Shown piece after piece: positions 14,348-25,050 of a stretch of DNA of 64,000 nt. The notes under the pieces are model-generated. The model was not told where the DNA came from, did no database searches, and saw nothing but the letters and a program-made list of their open reading frames with translations. Each line of letters opens with the position of its first letter. The first letter of the stretch is position 1. Position numbers and translations under genes: made by a program. This stretch comes from Coleophoma eucalyptorum (Eukaryota > Ascomycota > Leotiomycetes > Helotiales > Dermateaceae), in assembly GCA_026120035.1 (NCBI GenBank), contig JALRME010000009.1:744001-808000 (forward strand). Direction: 5' to 3'.

Positions 14348-15762
14348 GTATTTTTTTAGCGTAGGGTCTTGTCTTATAAGTCTGTCTGTTTTGATACCCG
14401 GAAAGGATTTTGGTGTACGAGTAGCTAGCAAGCAAAAGATCTATCCTCATGTAACAGTATGTCAGTCATGTCTTAACATGCCTAAGACCAAGAATCTCCT
14501 CGTAGACCAAGATTCTCGTGTAGTCCGGAATTTACGTTAGCGTATGGGATCCCACCCTTACACCTTCAAAAGAACCCAGTCTTTCCGTCCATCCATCCAT
14601 CCACGCAGTCACTCCATGGAAACCATACAACGGGCAGAGCAATGGGAAAGAGAAGTTTGTTGCACGTCGCGATTTATGCCCAGAGAAAAACGGTGCCGAT
14701 CTTCCGACCTTCCTTTGGTGGTTGGTTTCGTACCTTACTCGTTACCAGCCTAGATACTTACTCTTGTACCTGACCGAGGCGAGCCGCCATTTCTTCGGCT
14801 CTTCGGCGCTTCTCTGGGCGCTGCTGGCGGAACGTGGTGCAGTGATGCGGCGTTGTACTGCGGGGACTGCAGAGAGGAGCGATCATCCGGATTCCCTTTT
14901 TAAGGACCGCCAATCTTCAGATGCTTCCGGTACGGCGGCTTGGGGGAGGGTTAAAAGAGTAGCAGGCTATTGTTTAACCTCATCGCATTTTTCTTGGAAG
15001 TTCTTATTGCAAGACGATTTAGGAGCTTTGGGATACTTTTCGTCGAGCAAAAGAATTACCTTCTTGATTGAGGTTGTGCAGATTTTTCTAGATGCACGCA
15101 GGTTGTAAGAAGGGGTATAAAAACATACGAGTACGGCTAATTAAACGTGCAGCCGCCCCTCCCGTCCACCCACTCACCATCTCGTGTTCTTGGGATGGGA
15201 TGAAACTGCCTGAGGGGTGGTCAGCAGGCAACGTCTTTTCTCCGACTGCTCAAACCATTCACCCGTTTGGGGCTTTCGGATTCGCTGGAATCAAGCAGAT
15301 CCTTGATATACATTGTAATCACCGGGCTGAAAAGAGGGAGGGATAGAAAAAGAAGATAGATATTTCTGTTAGGTGTTAAATTTGAACCTATTTGTCCCAG
15401 ATGCATATCATCTTGTCGTTCTGTGACCGGTAAAAGGTACCTAGTTTACAAGCGTTGCTATGCAGTCGCTAACATTCAGCAGTACTGGCAGTTAGATGAA
15501 GTATCTATGAAAGGCTGCGAGCAAGACTAAGCCAGAAGATACATACGGCGCAGAACTCAATCTTGGTTCACGAACCTTTGTTCTGCTCCAATTTCTGACC
15601 ACTATTCCGTCGCTTATTCCCAACAGAGTACAGAATATCTATTTGCTGTTGCGACATATGAACATGAAAGGTCTCATCGTACCAAGCACAAACTTGAAAA
15701 AGTAAATAGATCCCCCACTCAAGACCTATAGCTCAGTATGCTTTGCCATTTGCAATTAGAGT
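14348..15762. other. Intergenic, 1.4 kb, between convergent genes
   Basis: Lies between the 3' ends of the ELMO gene (+) and the GH45 gene (-). Short frames only; no domain recognised. Confidence 0.55.
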
Positions 15763-16997
15763 CTACGAAGGTAAACATTGATTGTAGTACGGAGTTTTAA
15801 CCTTGCAGGTAAAGCCAGCTTGGCAAACGGTGTCGCCTGACCAGTGAAGACCTCCACATTGCTTATATGCTGCGATTCCTGGGAGTCCAGGGATAGGTAG
15901 GCATTCACTGTAGTAGGAATCTGCTTCCTGGCACATGTAACCGGCTCCGCATTGAGTGGCGCCGGTCCAGCCTTTACCACCGCATTGGTCGTATGCAACC
16001 ACTGCTATCGCGCCTGGGGTTGCGGAAGTAGGTGTGGCACTTGTCTTACTTAAGGCTGGGCTGGATGCCACTGAGCCGCTTGATGAAGCTGTTTGCTTTG
16101 AGCTAGGAGGTGACGGGGCCTTGGGGCAAGGAGCCTTGGTCGACTTTGACGAGCTTCCTGAGCTTGATGCTTTGGAAGAAGATGCCGGGACGGCAGATCC
16201 ATAAGTTGGTACGATGGTAGAACCGGTAGGTTTCTCGCTGATGCTATCATCTGCCCGAACACAGCCAGACTTAGCGGTCAGCGCAGCCGGGCAAGTGACC
16301 TGCTTAAAAGTCATGTTTGGATTGTCTGCGTTTTGGAACCAGTCGAAGCGCCAGTAGCAGCCAGGTTGGAGTGCTGCTGGGAAGTTGTCACATTGAGATC
16401 GAGAGGAGATCCCACCGTACTGAGCTCCCCAGCCGCCTACTGGAGTCTTCCATTCGGTAGTACAACCGTCGAATAGACCAACACCACCTCCCGGCATCTG
16501 CAAAAGAAGAGTCAATTGAGACAGAGGGTAGTTTTCCGAGGTTCACTTACCGCGAGGTCAAATTGGTTACTATCAAGGTCACCGCCTGTATTAGTCGCCT
16601 GCACAATCATCTTCTTGCCTGCAATGGCAGTAGAAGTAAAGGTCAACTCATAACAGGCACAACACCAACTAGCTTCCGAGCCACCGGCGACAGTTGTTGC
16701 AGCAAAGCCGTAGCTCAGCGTGTCCGAGACGGCCCAAGGTGTCTGATCGCTACAGGTAAATGCAGTTCCTCCATTGCATCCTGACTGTGCATCGAAGCCA
16801 GTGAGCGGGTTGTCATGGATATCGCAAGACTTTACTGGGCCTGAGCCGCTAGCGAATGCTGCCTTCCCTGTAAATCCACAAGAGGGTTTGCAACAGTCAA
16901 AATATCGAGTCGTTTTTCCACTACCGGAAACTTGTGCAAGTGCTACATTAGGAAAGATGGACAAGACCACGATGTGGATTATACTTGAGAGATGCAT
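15763..16997 (-). CDS. Secreted GH45 endoglucanase with two C-terminal CBM1 modules
   Basis: Two exons (16551-16997 and 15763-16497, intron 53 nt) encode about 393 residues. The only ATG giving a signal peptide is at 16997 ([15 protein letters not shown]...ALA). The catalytic domain begins with [14 protein letters not shown], carrying the nucleophile Asp of GH45, and the proton-donor region reads [17 protein letters not shown] across the splice junction. Many paired cysteines match the family. A Ser/Thr/Pro-rich linker (about residues 225-300) leads to two cellulose-binding modules, [11 protein letters not shown] and [11 protein letters not shown], each with the usual C-terminal tyrosines. 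The enzyme should hydrolyse internal beta-1,4 bonds in cellulose outside the cell. The motif residue usually Trp (RYWDCC) is Phe here, and the tandem CBM1 pair is unusual. Confidence 0.93.
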
Positions 16998-17616
16998 TAT
17001 GGAATGAGGGTGGAACAAAAAAAAAGGAGATCTTTTTCAAGGAAAGCAAGACCTCTTGCGGTTGGCTGAGGAGAATTGGAGATATCTTAGAGAAAGGTGG
17101 TTCGTTGCAGAGTCACTATATATGGAAGCGCAGCAGCCCTTGAACAACAGTTGCAGCAACCCTTTCCGCCATACCACGTAATAAGACCTCCTCCTGTCCT
17201 TGCATCTACGAAGGGGGCACTCCATTAATTCAAGTATCCAGACTCAAACCTTTATGTTATGATGTTTGTGGAGTTTCAGCAACAAGCATTAGACATTTCA
17301 GAGCTGCGAACGGAAAGAGAGTATATGAGTCTCGGCCGGCGAGTGGGACCGCTTAATTCAGGGGGCTTTCTCCTCGCTTCGCTTGACAGGAAGCGGACAA
17401 TCTTCCTACGTCCAGTCTTTCGGGCTACCAGACAAATACATGATGTGGCACTTGCCATGAAGACTGCTTTCATATATTAATTCTTGTAATTGGGACGCTC
17501 GTTCCCGAATGTTCCTTAATGAAACGCCAATATAACGCGAAACAAGCCAATCACGAGCTAGCCATAGAATTAAAGCAAGGGATATTGGCTTCCCGTTCAT
17601 CAGCTCTGCACGATGG
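16998..17616. other. Intergenic, GH45 promoter side
   Basis: Upstream of the minus-strand GH45 gene and downstream of the minus-strand acyl-CoA ligase. An A-rich tract sits just before the GH45 ATG (17016-17025 region). No gene seen. Confidence 0.55.
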
Positions 17617-19573
17617 TCACGATGCAGTTTCCTCTACAACCAAAGCGTTACCAAGGTCCCGGAGTTCGTTCTTCTTCAATTTCCCGCTTCCTGTGGTTGG
17701 AAAACTCTCACAGACTCCTTCGTCGCCTAGCCAGAAAAGATAAATTGGGACTTTGTGCCTTCCGAGGGCTTCTCTGACCCAATTCTGCAGTTCAGCTGGG
17801 GTGGGACGGGTGGATGTACTCTGAGATCTTTGCCCGTCAATAAATGCAGCAGGGACCTCGCCATATTTCCTGTCGTGGAGTCCAACAACTGCTGCTTGCG
17901 ATATGCCCGGGTGTTGTGCAAGACGCTCTTCGATCTCCAAAGGATAGATATTCTCTCCGCCTATAACTAGGGCTTAGTTTTTGTAGCGTGGAATAGAATT
18001 AAGCTTTAGTATTCCCTCGGAAACATTACCTCTAATAATGATGTCTTTGATCCGTCCCGTGATCCTGCAATATCCACGGTCATCTAGCGTCACCTCGTCC
18101 CCAGTCCTCATCCATAACGTTCCGTCCTTATCCCTGACCATGACCTCATTGGTCTTTTGGGGGTCATTAAAATATCCTACTTGAAGGTTATAACCCGACA
18201 CACATAACTCGCCTGGCACGCCTCTCGGCACGATCTCATGTTTGTCATTGATGACTTTAGCGGTCGTGTGCGGAAGGATCCTCCCAACAGTCGAGAGTTT
18301 CTCTTGCAAAGCATCGTCTACAGATGTCATAAAACTCGCAGGTGATGTCTCAGTCATTCCTGTGAGTGAATCTGGTCAGCTACATTCTCTCTACCAAAGA
18401 AACCAAAAATTTGATGGGTAGAACAACCATAAGTAATAGTTAGATCCGGAAGCCCAAATATCTCTTGCAAGCGCGCCATGAGACTAGGAGATACAGGCGA
18501 ACCTGCTGCGATACCAGTCCTGAGGTTGATCTTTCCGAGGCCTTCATGTTGACGCAGATAGTCCAACTCGGCAATGAACATAGTGGGCACACCATGCAGA
18601 CCGGTGCATTTTTCTTTAACGACAGCCTGCAGAACGGCTGCGGGATCAAAGGTTTCACTAGGCAATACAAGGGTGGCTCCGTTCGTTATACACGCTAGAA
18701 GCCCAAGGACCAGCCCGAAGCAATGAAATAGCGGGGGTGGGCAACATATACTATCCTGGTCTGTTAATTTCATCCTGTGTCCTATGAAGTGGCCATTGTT
18801 TATTATATTGCTTATCAAAGTTAGTCATTCCGATCCTCGAATAATCGAGGAATAACTCACTAGTGAGTCAACATGGCAGCTTTGGGTTCTCCTGTAGTCC
18901 CGCTAGTGTATTGAAGGTTGGCAACGTCCTGAAAATGGACCGAACCACACGCCCTGTCTAGATCTACATCGGTAATTCGACTTCCTTGAGTAACGAACTC
19001 ATCATAGAACATCGAGGATTCAGATAGTGGCTGCTCAGCCGATCTGAGAAGAACAATATTCTTAAGGCATGACACAACCGCTTCTTCACTGACACCAGTA
19101 AGTAGCTCTAGATGTGGAAGTATGCTCTTCTTGCCAATCTTTGAGGAAGTGAACAACATGCGGCATCCTATTCTAAATCAGTCTCCAAGGATAGATTATT
19201 CTAATAGTGAATTACCTGAGTGTTCAAGTGCACTCGCACATTCCTTGGGCGTATATGTATTATTCAGCACCACTACGATGGCTCCAATGAGGGCAGCCGC
19301 AAAAAATACTTCAACATAGCGCTCGCAATTGCCGGATAAAATCCCCACACGATCTCCTCGTCGGATCCCAAGGGCAAGCAAGGCTTTAGCAAGTTGTCTA
19401 CTCCGCTCATACAGCTGTTCATACGTGTACCGTGTGCCGGTCCATGAGCAGACTATTGCTTCAGAACTGGAGTGCTTGACAGCCTGTGCCTTGAGCAGTT
19501 GTCCCAGAGATAGCGCAAGTAAGGCCGGCTCCGATGGTCCCTGGATGAAGGATAGCTTCTGTAACGTTGCCAT
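17617..19573 (-). CDS. Acyl-CoA/AMP-dependent ligase
   Basis: Five exons (19216-19573, 18861-19167, 18428-18810, 18030-18359, 17617-17960) join in phase to about 573 residues. Adenylating-enzyme motifs appear in order: LQYTSGTTGEPKAAMLTH (phosphate loop), YGMTETSP (formed across the third intron), MRTGDEVTLDDRGY, GRIKDIIIRGGENIYP (across the fourth intron) and the catalytic lysine in TTGSGKLKK. These show ATP-dependent activation of a carboxylate to acyl-AMP, probably then acyl-CoA, as in fungal medium/long-chain acyl-CoA synthetases. There is no carrier or reductase domain, no obvious peroxisomal tripeptide (end ETAS) and no signal peptide. It lies 0.7 kb from the UstYa gene and 6 kb from the PKS, so activating or recycling a polyketide acid is plausible but unproven. 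Its strand matches most cluster genes. Confidence 0.9.
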
Positions 19574-20239
19574 GGCGGATCCGTAGGACCAAAGGAGTAA
19601 TTATAAATACCAATCACGGCGAGGCTCTGCGAACTCAGGCCACACGTAAAATATGGGCTCTGCTCTGCAACGATGGATGTGAATATCTTCACAAGATTCC
19701 CTCAATCGGATAAGGCACACGTGGCCAAGCAATGAATCTTACATGCAGTGAAGAGCACCCTGCAAAAACCTTTACGGTACAAATGCACCAAGTCTGTAGT
19801 AAGCAACCACTCCCCCATGCAAGCGATACGCCCTCCGCCAATTTTCCTCGTTAAAGTTTCCGAACTAGCCAATTAAATACCTCCTTCGTGCTAGTAAGCT
19901 TCATGTCCAGCTGTCTATCTTATCTTCAACTCCTATTTGCTTACGATAGTACGGAGTAGATTTGAACGGAGTAAATCTGAATGTCTGGAGGGGATTGCAA
20001 TCGCACACCGTCTTTCCACGATTTTCCTTATTCTCTCATTGCAATACAACAATTAACTACACTGGTTGGCGAAACTATGTCTTCAAGCGCTAAGCAAGGC
20101 TCCAAATTCATGGTCTCAAGACTAATAGACTTGTCATTCAAATTATAAGTGTTGGCATATATCCTTAGAGATACAAATTCGAACGGAAAGGCTACAGCTG
20201 TCCTGAAAGTACCACAAGCCTTTATTTCCCTCGATTTCT
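19574..20239. other. Intergenic, acyl-ligase promoter region
   Basis: Between two minus-strand genes; serves as promoter for the ligase and 3' region for the UstYa-like gene. No coding signal. Confidence 0.55.
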
Positions 20240-21188
20240 CTAGTCATGAGCCTCTAGGAATGCTTTCAAGTGAGAAGGCAAAGGAAAAACAGCTGCATCT
20301 GCAGGCCTTATCATTTTATCCCTCTTTGCATTCAAGTCAAGCACCATTTCCCTCTTCTGAAAATCCAATAACGCCTGGGTATTCTTGCACATCTTCGTGG
20401 TGTCAAAGTCTGGCACCGGAAATCGTTGAGTCTCGATCCAGTTGTAAGTAATGAGCTCTGTAGAGCCGGTGCACATCACATTTTGATACAAGATATGCAC
20501 ACAATGCATCCAGTGTTCCTTCTGGAAGTCCCAACGATCATCGTGGGCCACGGGGTACTCTTCTCGAAAGGCGGCTTTGCGAAGCTGGTTGACGCAGTGG
20601 AGTTGATGGTTTAGATCCATCATCGCAATGTATTTGTTGGAGCCATGGCCCCATTCTTCAGGCGCACGAACTAGGTCTGCAGGATTCTTCCCCAGAGAGC
20701 GCGCCTCCGCATCCGTGATTGTTATCCACGTAGGTTCGGCGGTTGCATGCCAGGCATCATCTGCAAATTTGGAAGGCAAGGCTCGGAACGGGTCTGGGGG
20801 AAACCCTTCGTCCATGAAGCTTCCGTTAATAGCTGTAAGAGATGCTGAGATCGGTACCTTGTCAAAGAGAGGAGCTGTAATGAGGTTAGCACTGAGTAGA
20901 TGGATTTTATGATATAAACTTACAGAACGAGGACATTCGAACGACATCTTTTGAACTAGCCTTCTTACTGAATGATGAAATGTCATGCATAACGAATAGA
21001 CCAACCACAATCCCAAGGCAGACATTCGCAATTATTGAGACAAGCAATATATAGTTTCTTGGTTGCTTGGCCTTCGGCTGTGATCCAAGAAAACTCTCAG
21101 ACTGTGCAGATTCCTCATCTGACTTCTCTAGACTAAAGTATTCCTGGCTCCGAGAAAAGAATTTTCGTGGCAACTCAAAGAAGTCCAT
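20240..21188 (-). CDS. UstYa-like (DUF3328) oxidase
   Basis: Two exons (20924-21188 and 20240-20874, intron 49 nt) encode about 299 residues. A single transmembrane helix lies at residues 46-67 (YILLVSIIANVCLGIVVGLF) after a charged cytosolic tail, giving the type II topology of the family. Both diagnostic motifs are present: HQLHC (residues 178-182, in LNHQLHCVNQLRK) and HWMHC (209-213, followed by VHILYQNVMC). In ustiloxin, asperipin and phomopsin pathways such proteins cyclise or oxidise ribosomal peptides during secretion, often at Tyr or Phe side chains (family knowledge). Its divergent neighbour is a secreted repeat precursor, the expected substrate. The longer upstream frame was rejected because the family normally starts shortly before the membrane helix. 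Some UstYa-like proteins serve other pathways, so substrate is inference. Confidence 0.93.
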
Positions 21189-22241
21189 GATCAAGGAGGG
21201 CCGGAGAGAAAAAATTGGAATAGCTGAGAGAAAGTAGAAGAAACTGGACTTAAAAGGAAAGACTACGGAGACAGGCTTCTCATCTGGAATCATGGGCTCA
21301 TCTTGAATCATGGGCTGTTCGGGGGAACAAGAGAATACCTGATGTTTTCCCCCGCTGCTTAGAGGCCTGCTTACAATCAGTGCCCATCATTACTGAAATA
21401 AGTAAAAGTTTATACAAGCTTCATGCCAAGACGGAGTACTGTTTGATAAGCTTTGCTACCTTCTGACTTTGGCTTGGGCTCTTCGTTTTAACGAATACCT
21501 TATGCAGCCACTTTTGAAGAAGTGGCGCAGTGACGGCATAGCACGGTTAGCAACGTTTACAGCCTTTGATACTTGTTGGTTAAGCGAGTATAATCATTCT
21601 TATCAACTGTAGTAACTATTTTGTCTAATTGTTATGTACCGTGAAATTGCAGTAACGCTCTTTGAACTGTTGGTAAAATACCAATAACTCATAATGGAAA
21701 GTAAGTCTGAAACATTAGGCACCGTAATCAAACCGTTTCCTAGTTTCCTTATGCATAGACATGACAACGCATGTAGATACAACAAAGTCCTCACTTGGCC
21801 TGAAATACAATCCCCAAACGTCTACGCCATGAAGCTGCAGGAAATGGCGCCAATGTCACTTTGGAACTCTCTGATCATACAGCTACCGGGATGAAGATTG
21901 TGCATTATCTTAAGAATCATCGTATTGAAAGCTTGGCCACTGACCCCGCACGTAAAGGTCTATATCAATTGTCCATGAAAGGTTTTTACGTAGCTCTCGG
22001 CAGAAGTGGGCCGCGGGGAGTGGATAGTGGCAAGAGAAGCGGAATGCCCCAGTAAACCACTTGTGCACATAAGGAAGGAGTGTATAGACCAATGCGATGA
22101 ATCGAGTTCTAGTCTTGGATGTTGATCTTTCTTGCTGTTCCCTATATCTTCTGTCTCTGTCTAGAGAACCATCGAATTTTGCAACCGTTCTGAACTTGCT
22201 TTTCTAAACAATTCCTCGTCTTAGTGTTCTAAACCTCCATC
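21189..22241. promoter_or_regulatory. Shared divergent promoter of UstYa-like gene and repeat precursor
   Basis: About 1.05 kb separates two outward-facing start codons with no credible gene between. Head-to-head placement suggests coordinated expression of the modifying enzyme and its presumed peptide substrate. No specific factor site was identified. Confidence 0.5.
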
Positions 22242-22783
22242 ATGCAATTCCAAAACATCGTAGCCCTTGCGGCAATTCTTCTAGCATCTAGCGTTGCTGC
22301 TGCTCCGGTTGCTGGTGAGTATCAAGTTCATAGTCATAGGCTACTGCAAGTCTAAGTCCATATCTAGAACCAGCAGAGCTTTATGGCTGTGCTTCTAACA
22401 CCAAGCGAGATATCCTCGGTCGTTGCATCAAGGAACGCGAAGCTTCACCTGATCCAGCTGAGCTCTATGGTTGCGCGTCGAACACCAAACGAGACAACTT
22501 CGGTCGTTGTATCAAGGAACGTGAGGCTTCACCTGAGCCAGCTGAGCTCTATGGCTGTGCTTCTAACACCAAGCGAGACAATTTCGGCCGTTGCATCAAG
22601 GAACGTGAAGCTTCACCTGAGCCAGCTGAGCTCTATGGCTGTGCCTCTAACACCAAACGAGACAACTTCGGTCGTTGCATCAAGGAACGTGATGCTTCAC
22701 CTGAGCCAGCTGAGCTCTATGGCTGTGCTTCCAACACCAAGCGAGACAACTTCGGCCGTTGCATCAAGGAACGTGACAACTGA
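22242..22783 (+). CDS. Secreted Kex2-type repeat precursor, candidate dikaritin-like RiPP
   Basis: Two exons (22242-22314 and 22368-22783; intron gtgagt...ctag) give 162 residues. The N-terminus is a clear signal peptide (MQFQNIVALAAILLASSVAA). The rest is five head-to-tail units of 28 residues, the last shortened: PAELYGCASNTKR then a DNFGRCIKE-type half and an acidic ASPEP linker. Every unit has one Lys-Arg pair for Kex2 cleavage, two cysteines and one tyrosine. Unit 1 has DILG where the others have DNFG. Repeats differ at many synonymous sites while residues are nearly fixed (for example three or more different codon sets for GCAS), which points to selection on the peptide. Signal peptide, KR-punctuated repeats and a UstYa-like neighbour match ustiloxin/asperipin-type precursors; a plain secreted repeat peptide (KEP) without crosslinks is the alternative. 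The frame would be missed by single-exon searches. Confidence 0.85.
22370..22780 (+). repeat. Five tandem 84-bp repeats of the peptide precursor
   Basis: Units at 22370-22453, 22454-22537, 22538-22621, 22622-22705 and 22706-22780 (last unit 75 bp before the stop). The period is exactly 84 bp, so frame is kept. Differences are mainly third-position changes such as GGC TGT GCT TCT against GGT TGC GCG TCG. Confidence 0.95.
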
Positions 22784-22855
22784 GCCCTATAATATGGCTT
22801 AACCACCAAGCGTAGTATCAATGACCGTTGCACTACTGAAGCGGAAGTATAGGTC
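22784..22855 (+). pseudogene. Decayed sixth precursor repeat after the stop
   Basis: Immediately beyond the precursor stop, in the same frame, the sequence reads TAT GGC, then ACC AAG CGT, then CGT TGC, then GAA GCG GAA before a TAG. This keeps the order YG, TKR, RC and EAE of a repeat unit but has lost the first cysteine and is cut off by TGA (22781) and TAA (22790). Confidence 0.6.
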
Positions 22856-23485
22856 TCCTACTATGCTTAAAAGTATTATAGGTAGTGGCACTGAGTTTGG
22901 ATAGAAGTGTGTAAGGACGGGGATATTGAACTTGGAAAATGTGAAGAAGTGAATAGGCAGTTAGTATCAATTGACGGAGATTATCTTTTATGAACTAGCA
23001 GTAGTCTTTGGTGGGTAGTACTTACAAGGTACTAGAATACTTTGAAATCCATACCTCTATATTCTATATAGTATCTTTCCACAGCCGCAATTCATAATGA
23101 GTCTTCATTGCTTTACATCCCCCCCCCCTCTTTCAATTTCTACCCAATAGAATGCTTTGCTGTCAAGTATCAAAATGCTAAACGGGGAAAACCCATACTA
23201 AGCCCTTAAGGTTGCAATGAATTTTAGCCAAATTGTCTTTGTGAGAGAAATCAAGTATCGAAGTGCCTTTATTGATGTTTAGGTATATTTTAGTATGCAA
23301 AGTCAGTTCTCTGATGAATATTTAATTCTCAGAGGAAAATCTAGCCTCTATAGGCTTTGACTTGAATATCATCAAAATATCTACTAAGATTCTAATTTTT
23401 CTACATAGATTCTGAATATCAACCCATGTCACATCACTTTACTGAGTAAGTAAGCATAAAATAGAAAAGTCAACCCCAATATCGT
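22856..23485. other. AT-rich intergenic between convergent genes
   Basis: Holds the 3' regions of the repeat precursor (+) and the membrane protein (-). A poly-C run is present near 23110. No gene seen. Confidence 0.6.
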
Positions 23486-25050
23486 TTATAAATGAGGAAT
23501 ATATTCTGACCAAGAAACTGTCATATACGCAGAAGACGGCAAACTCCTCAAGCCAATTACATCCTCGACAAGGATAAAAGCCCTGCATAAACAGTAGAGC
23601 GCACAAATGACAGTCATGGGAAAGAGAACTCTTAAGGGAATATTAAGATACGGATCTTGGTCCGGGGAGATGTTCCCCAATCCCTCCAACCACCGCCATA
23701 TCCTGTGCTTGAGACTCGAGGAGTAAATCCTTGGTGTTTGTGACATAGGTAGTTCGGAACCCCCGTGCGACCCGCGACCTTTCAGGATTACCTTGTGGCA
23801 ATACCCACAATAGGTGCCGCCGGCCAAGCCGAAAGTCAGTGTGAAGATGCTGACGATGCGCCATAGCAATCGTTCGGTTGGAGAAGGGAAAGTAAAATTC
23901 CACGCAAACATGAAGGTACCGCTGAAGAGGGCAATCGCAGGCGCGCATAGTAGTTCGGCCTTCAGATCCGTTGGAGGAAAGTTGTCGCTTGGGATACGAT
24001 CGTATGGTCGTGAGGTGACAGGACGTGAGAATATGGGAAGGCCCAGATTTAGCAGGATTTGTGAAAAGTAGCGCCAGATCAAGCTGCAGAACCACTCTTC
24101 ACGATGGGCGAAATCGAGAGGCGTTTTATACCACCGCATGGACGCGGAGGGGCTTTCTGTCTAGTTAAAAGGAGAAGTATCAATAAATTTACCACATGCC
24201 TTTTTAATTGTAGAATTAAAGCTGGAAATCTTACTAGTTGGTACATGTCAGAAATTTTCATCTTAGTTCTGATGATATCTGCCCGCATGATGCCAAGAGG
24301 TTTGTGGTGCCAAAAAAAGGAGATCGCAAACAACACAACGATGAAAGAGAGCGTTGTTAACTCGAAGGTGGTCAAGAAAAGGCCTTGGATTGGACGTAAG
24401 ATACAGTTGATTGTGAACCAGATGGCCTGGCAGATGGTTATAAACCTTTTGCGCCAACATTAGCTATGGTTTGCTATATCCTGTATGAGTAGAAATCACC
24501 GTGCGAGCCCATCCGCCTTGTTTTTATCTGTAATCTCCTCCACCTTAATTTGTGGGGGTTCTATATAGCCCTTCTTGACTAAGTAGTACAGCTGTTCTGC
24601 GTCAATGGGAAATTGGAATTCAGGGTAATCAGGCGCTTCGAGTAAGAAACCACCCATATCAGCAAAGAAGGCGTGAGTCATGGTCCACCCTTTCTCACGG
24701 TCCAAGTCGTGGAACTTCTATTAAATCATTAGCAGTTGCAGCATCAGAATGCTCGACGGAGTTGATACCTTCACTGAGGTTCTTGCTGAAGCCCATTGTC
24801 CCGCCGCCAACATCAGGATAAATTCAGGGCCGAGAAGTCCGATGAAAGCGAGACTTAGTCGGTCTTGAAGGATTTTCCATTGGCTGTCGTGTTTGCTAGG
24901 AATATTGGGACATACTGAAGTCCAGCAACATAAGACTATGGTTAGAATACACGATTGCAGGATGTCCCATGTTCCACGTCCGTCAGGGGTTGACGTCCAT
25001 CCTTGGGTAGTCAACTCGTTGATAGCGGGCGTAGTGATATTTGCCGACAT
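23486..25050 (-). CDS. Multi-pass membrane protein of unknown function
   Basis: Four exons (24769-25050, 24500-24717, 24235-24445, 23486-24160) join in phase to about 461 residues. Roughly seven hydrophobic helices are visible, including WDILQSCILTIVLCCWTSVC, FIGLLGPEFILMLAAGQW, FLTTFELTTLSFIVVLFAIS, LLCAPAIALFSGTFMFAW and LLWRIVSIFTLTFGLAGG. Conserved-looking polar motifs are PDGRGTWD near the start and THAFFADMGGF in exon 2. I recognise the GRGTWDI and HAFFADMGGF pattern as a widespread fungal family without known function, so no activity is assigned. It sits between the precursor and the PKS on the same strand as the PKS, making it a candidate transporter, tailoring enzyme or self-protection factor of the block. 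The small exons depend on splice calls and could shift by a few residues. Confidence 0.8.

Noticed and set aside
15763..17616. Including the GH45 gene in the biosynthetic block
   Set aside because: It is a secreted cellulase with no link to polyketide or peptide chemistry; adjacency alone is not evidence.
21189..21311. N-terminal extension of the UstYa-like protein
   Set aside because: The extension adds a second hydrophobic stretch not typical of the family; the ATG at 21188 gives the normal type II layout.
22370..22780. CRISPR-like or satellite array
   Set aside because: The 84-bp period is a coding repeat without variable spacers, inside a spliced secreted precursor in a eukaryote.
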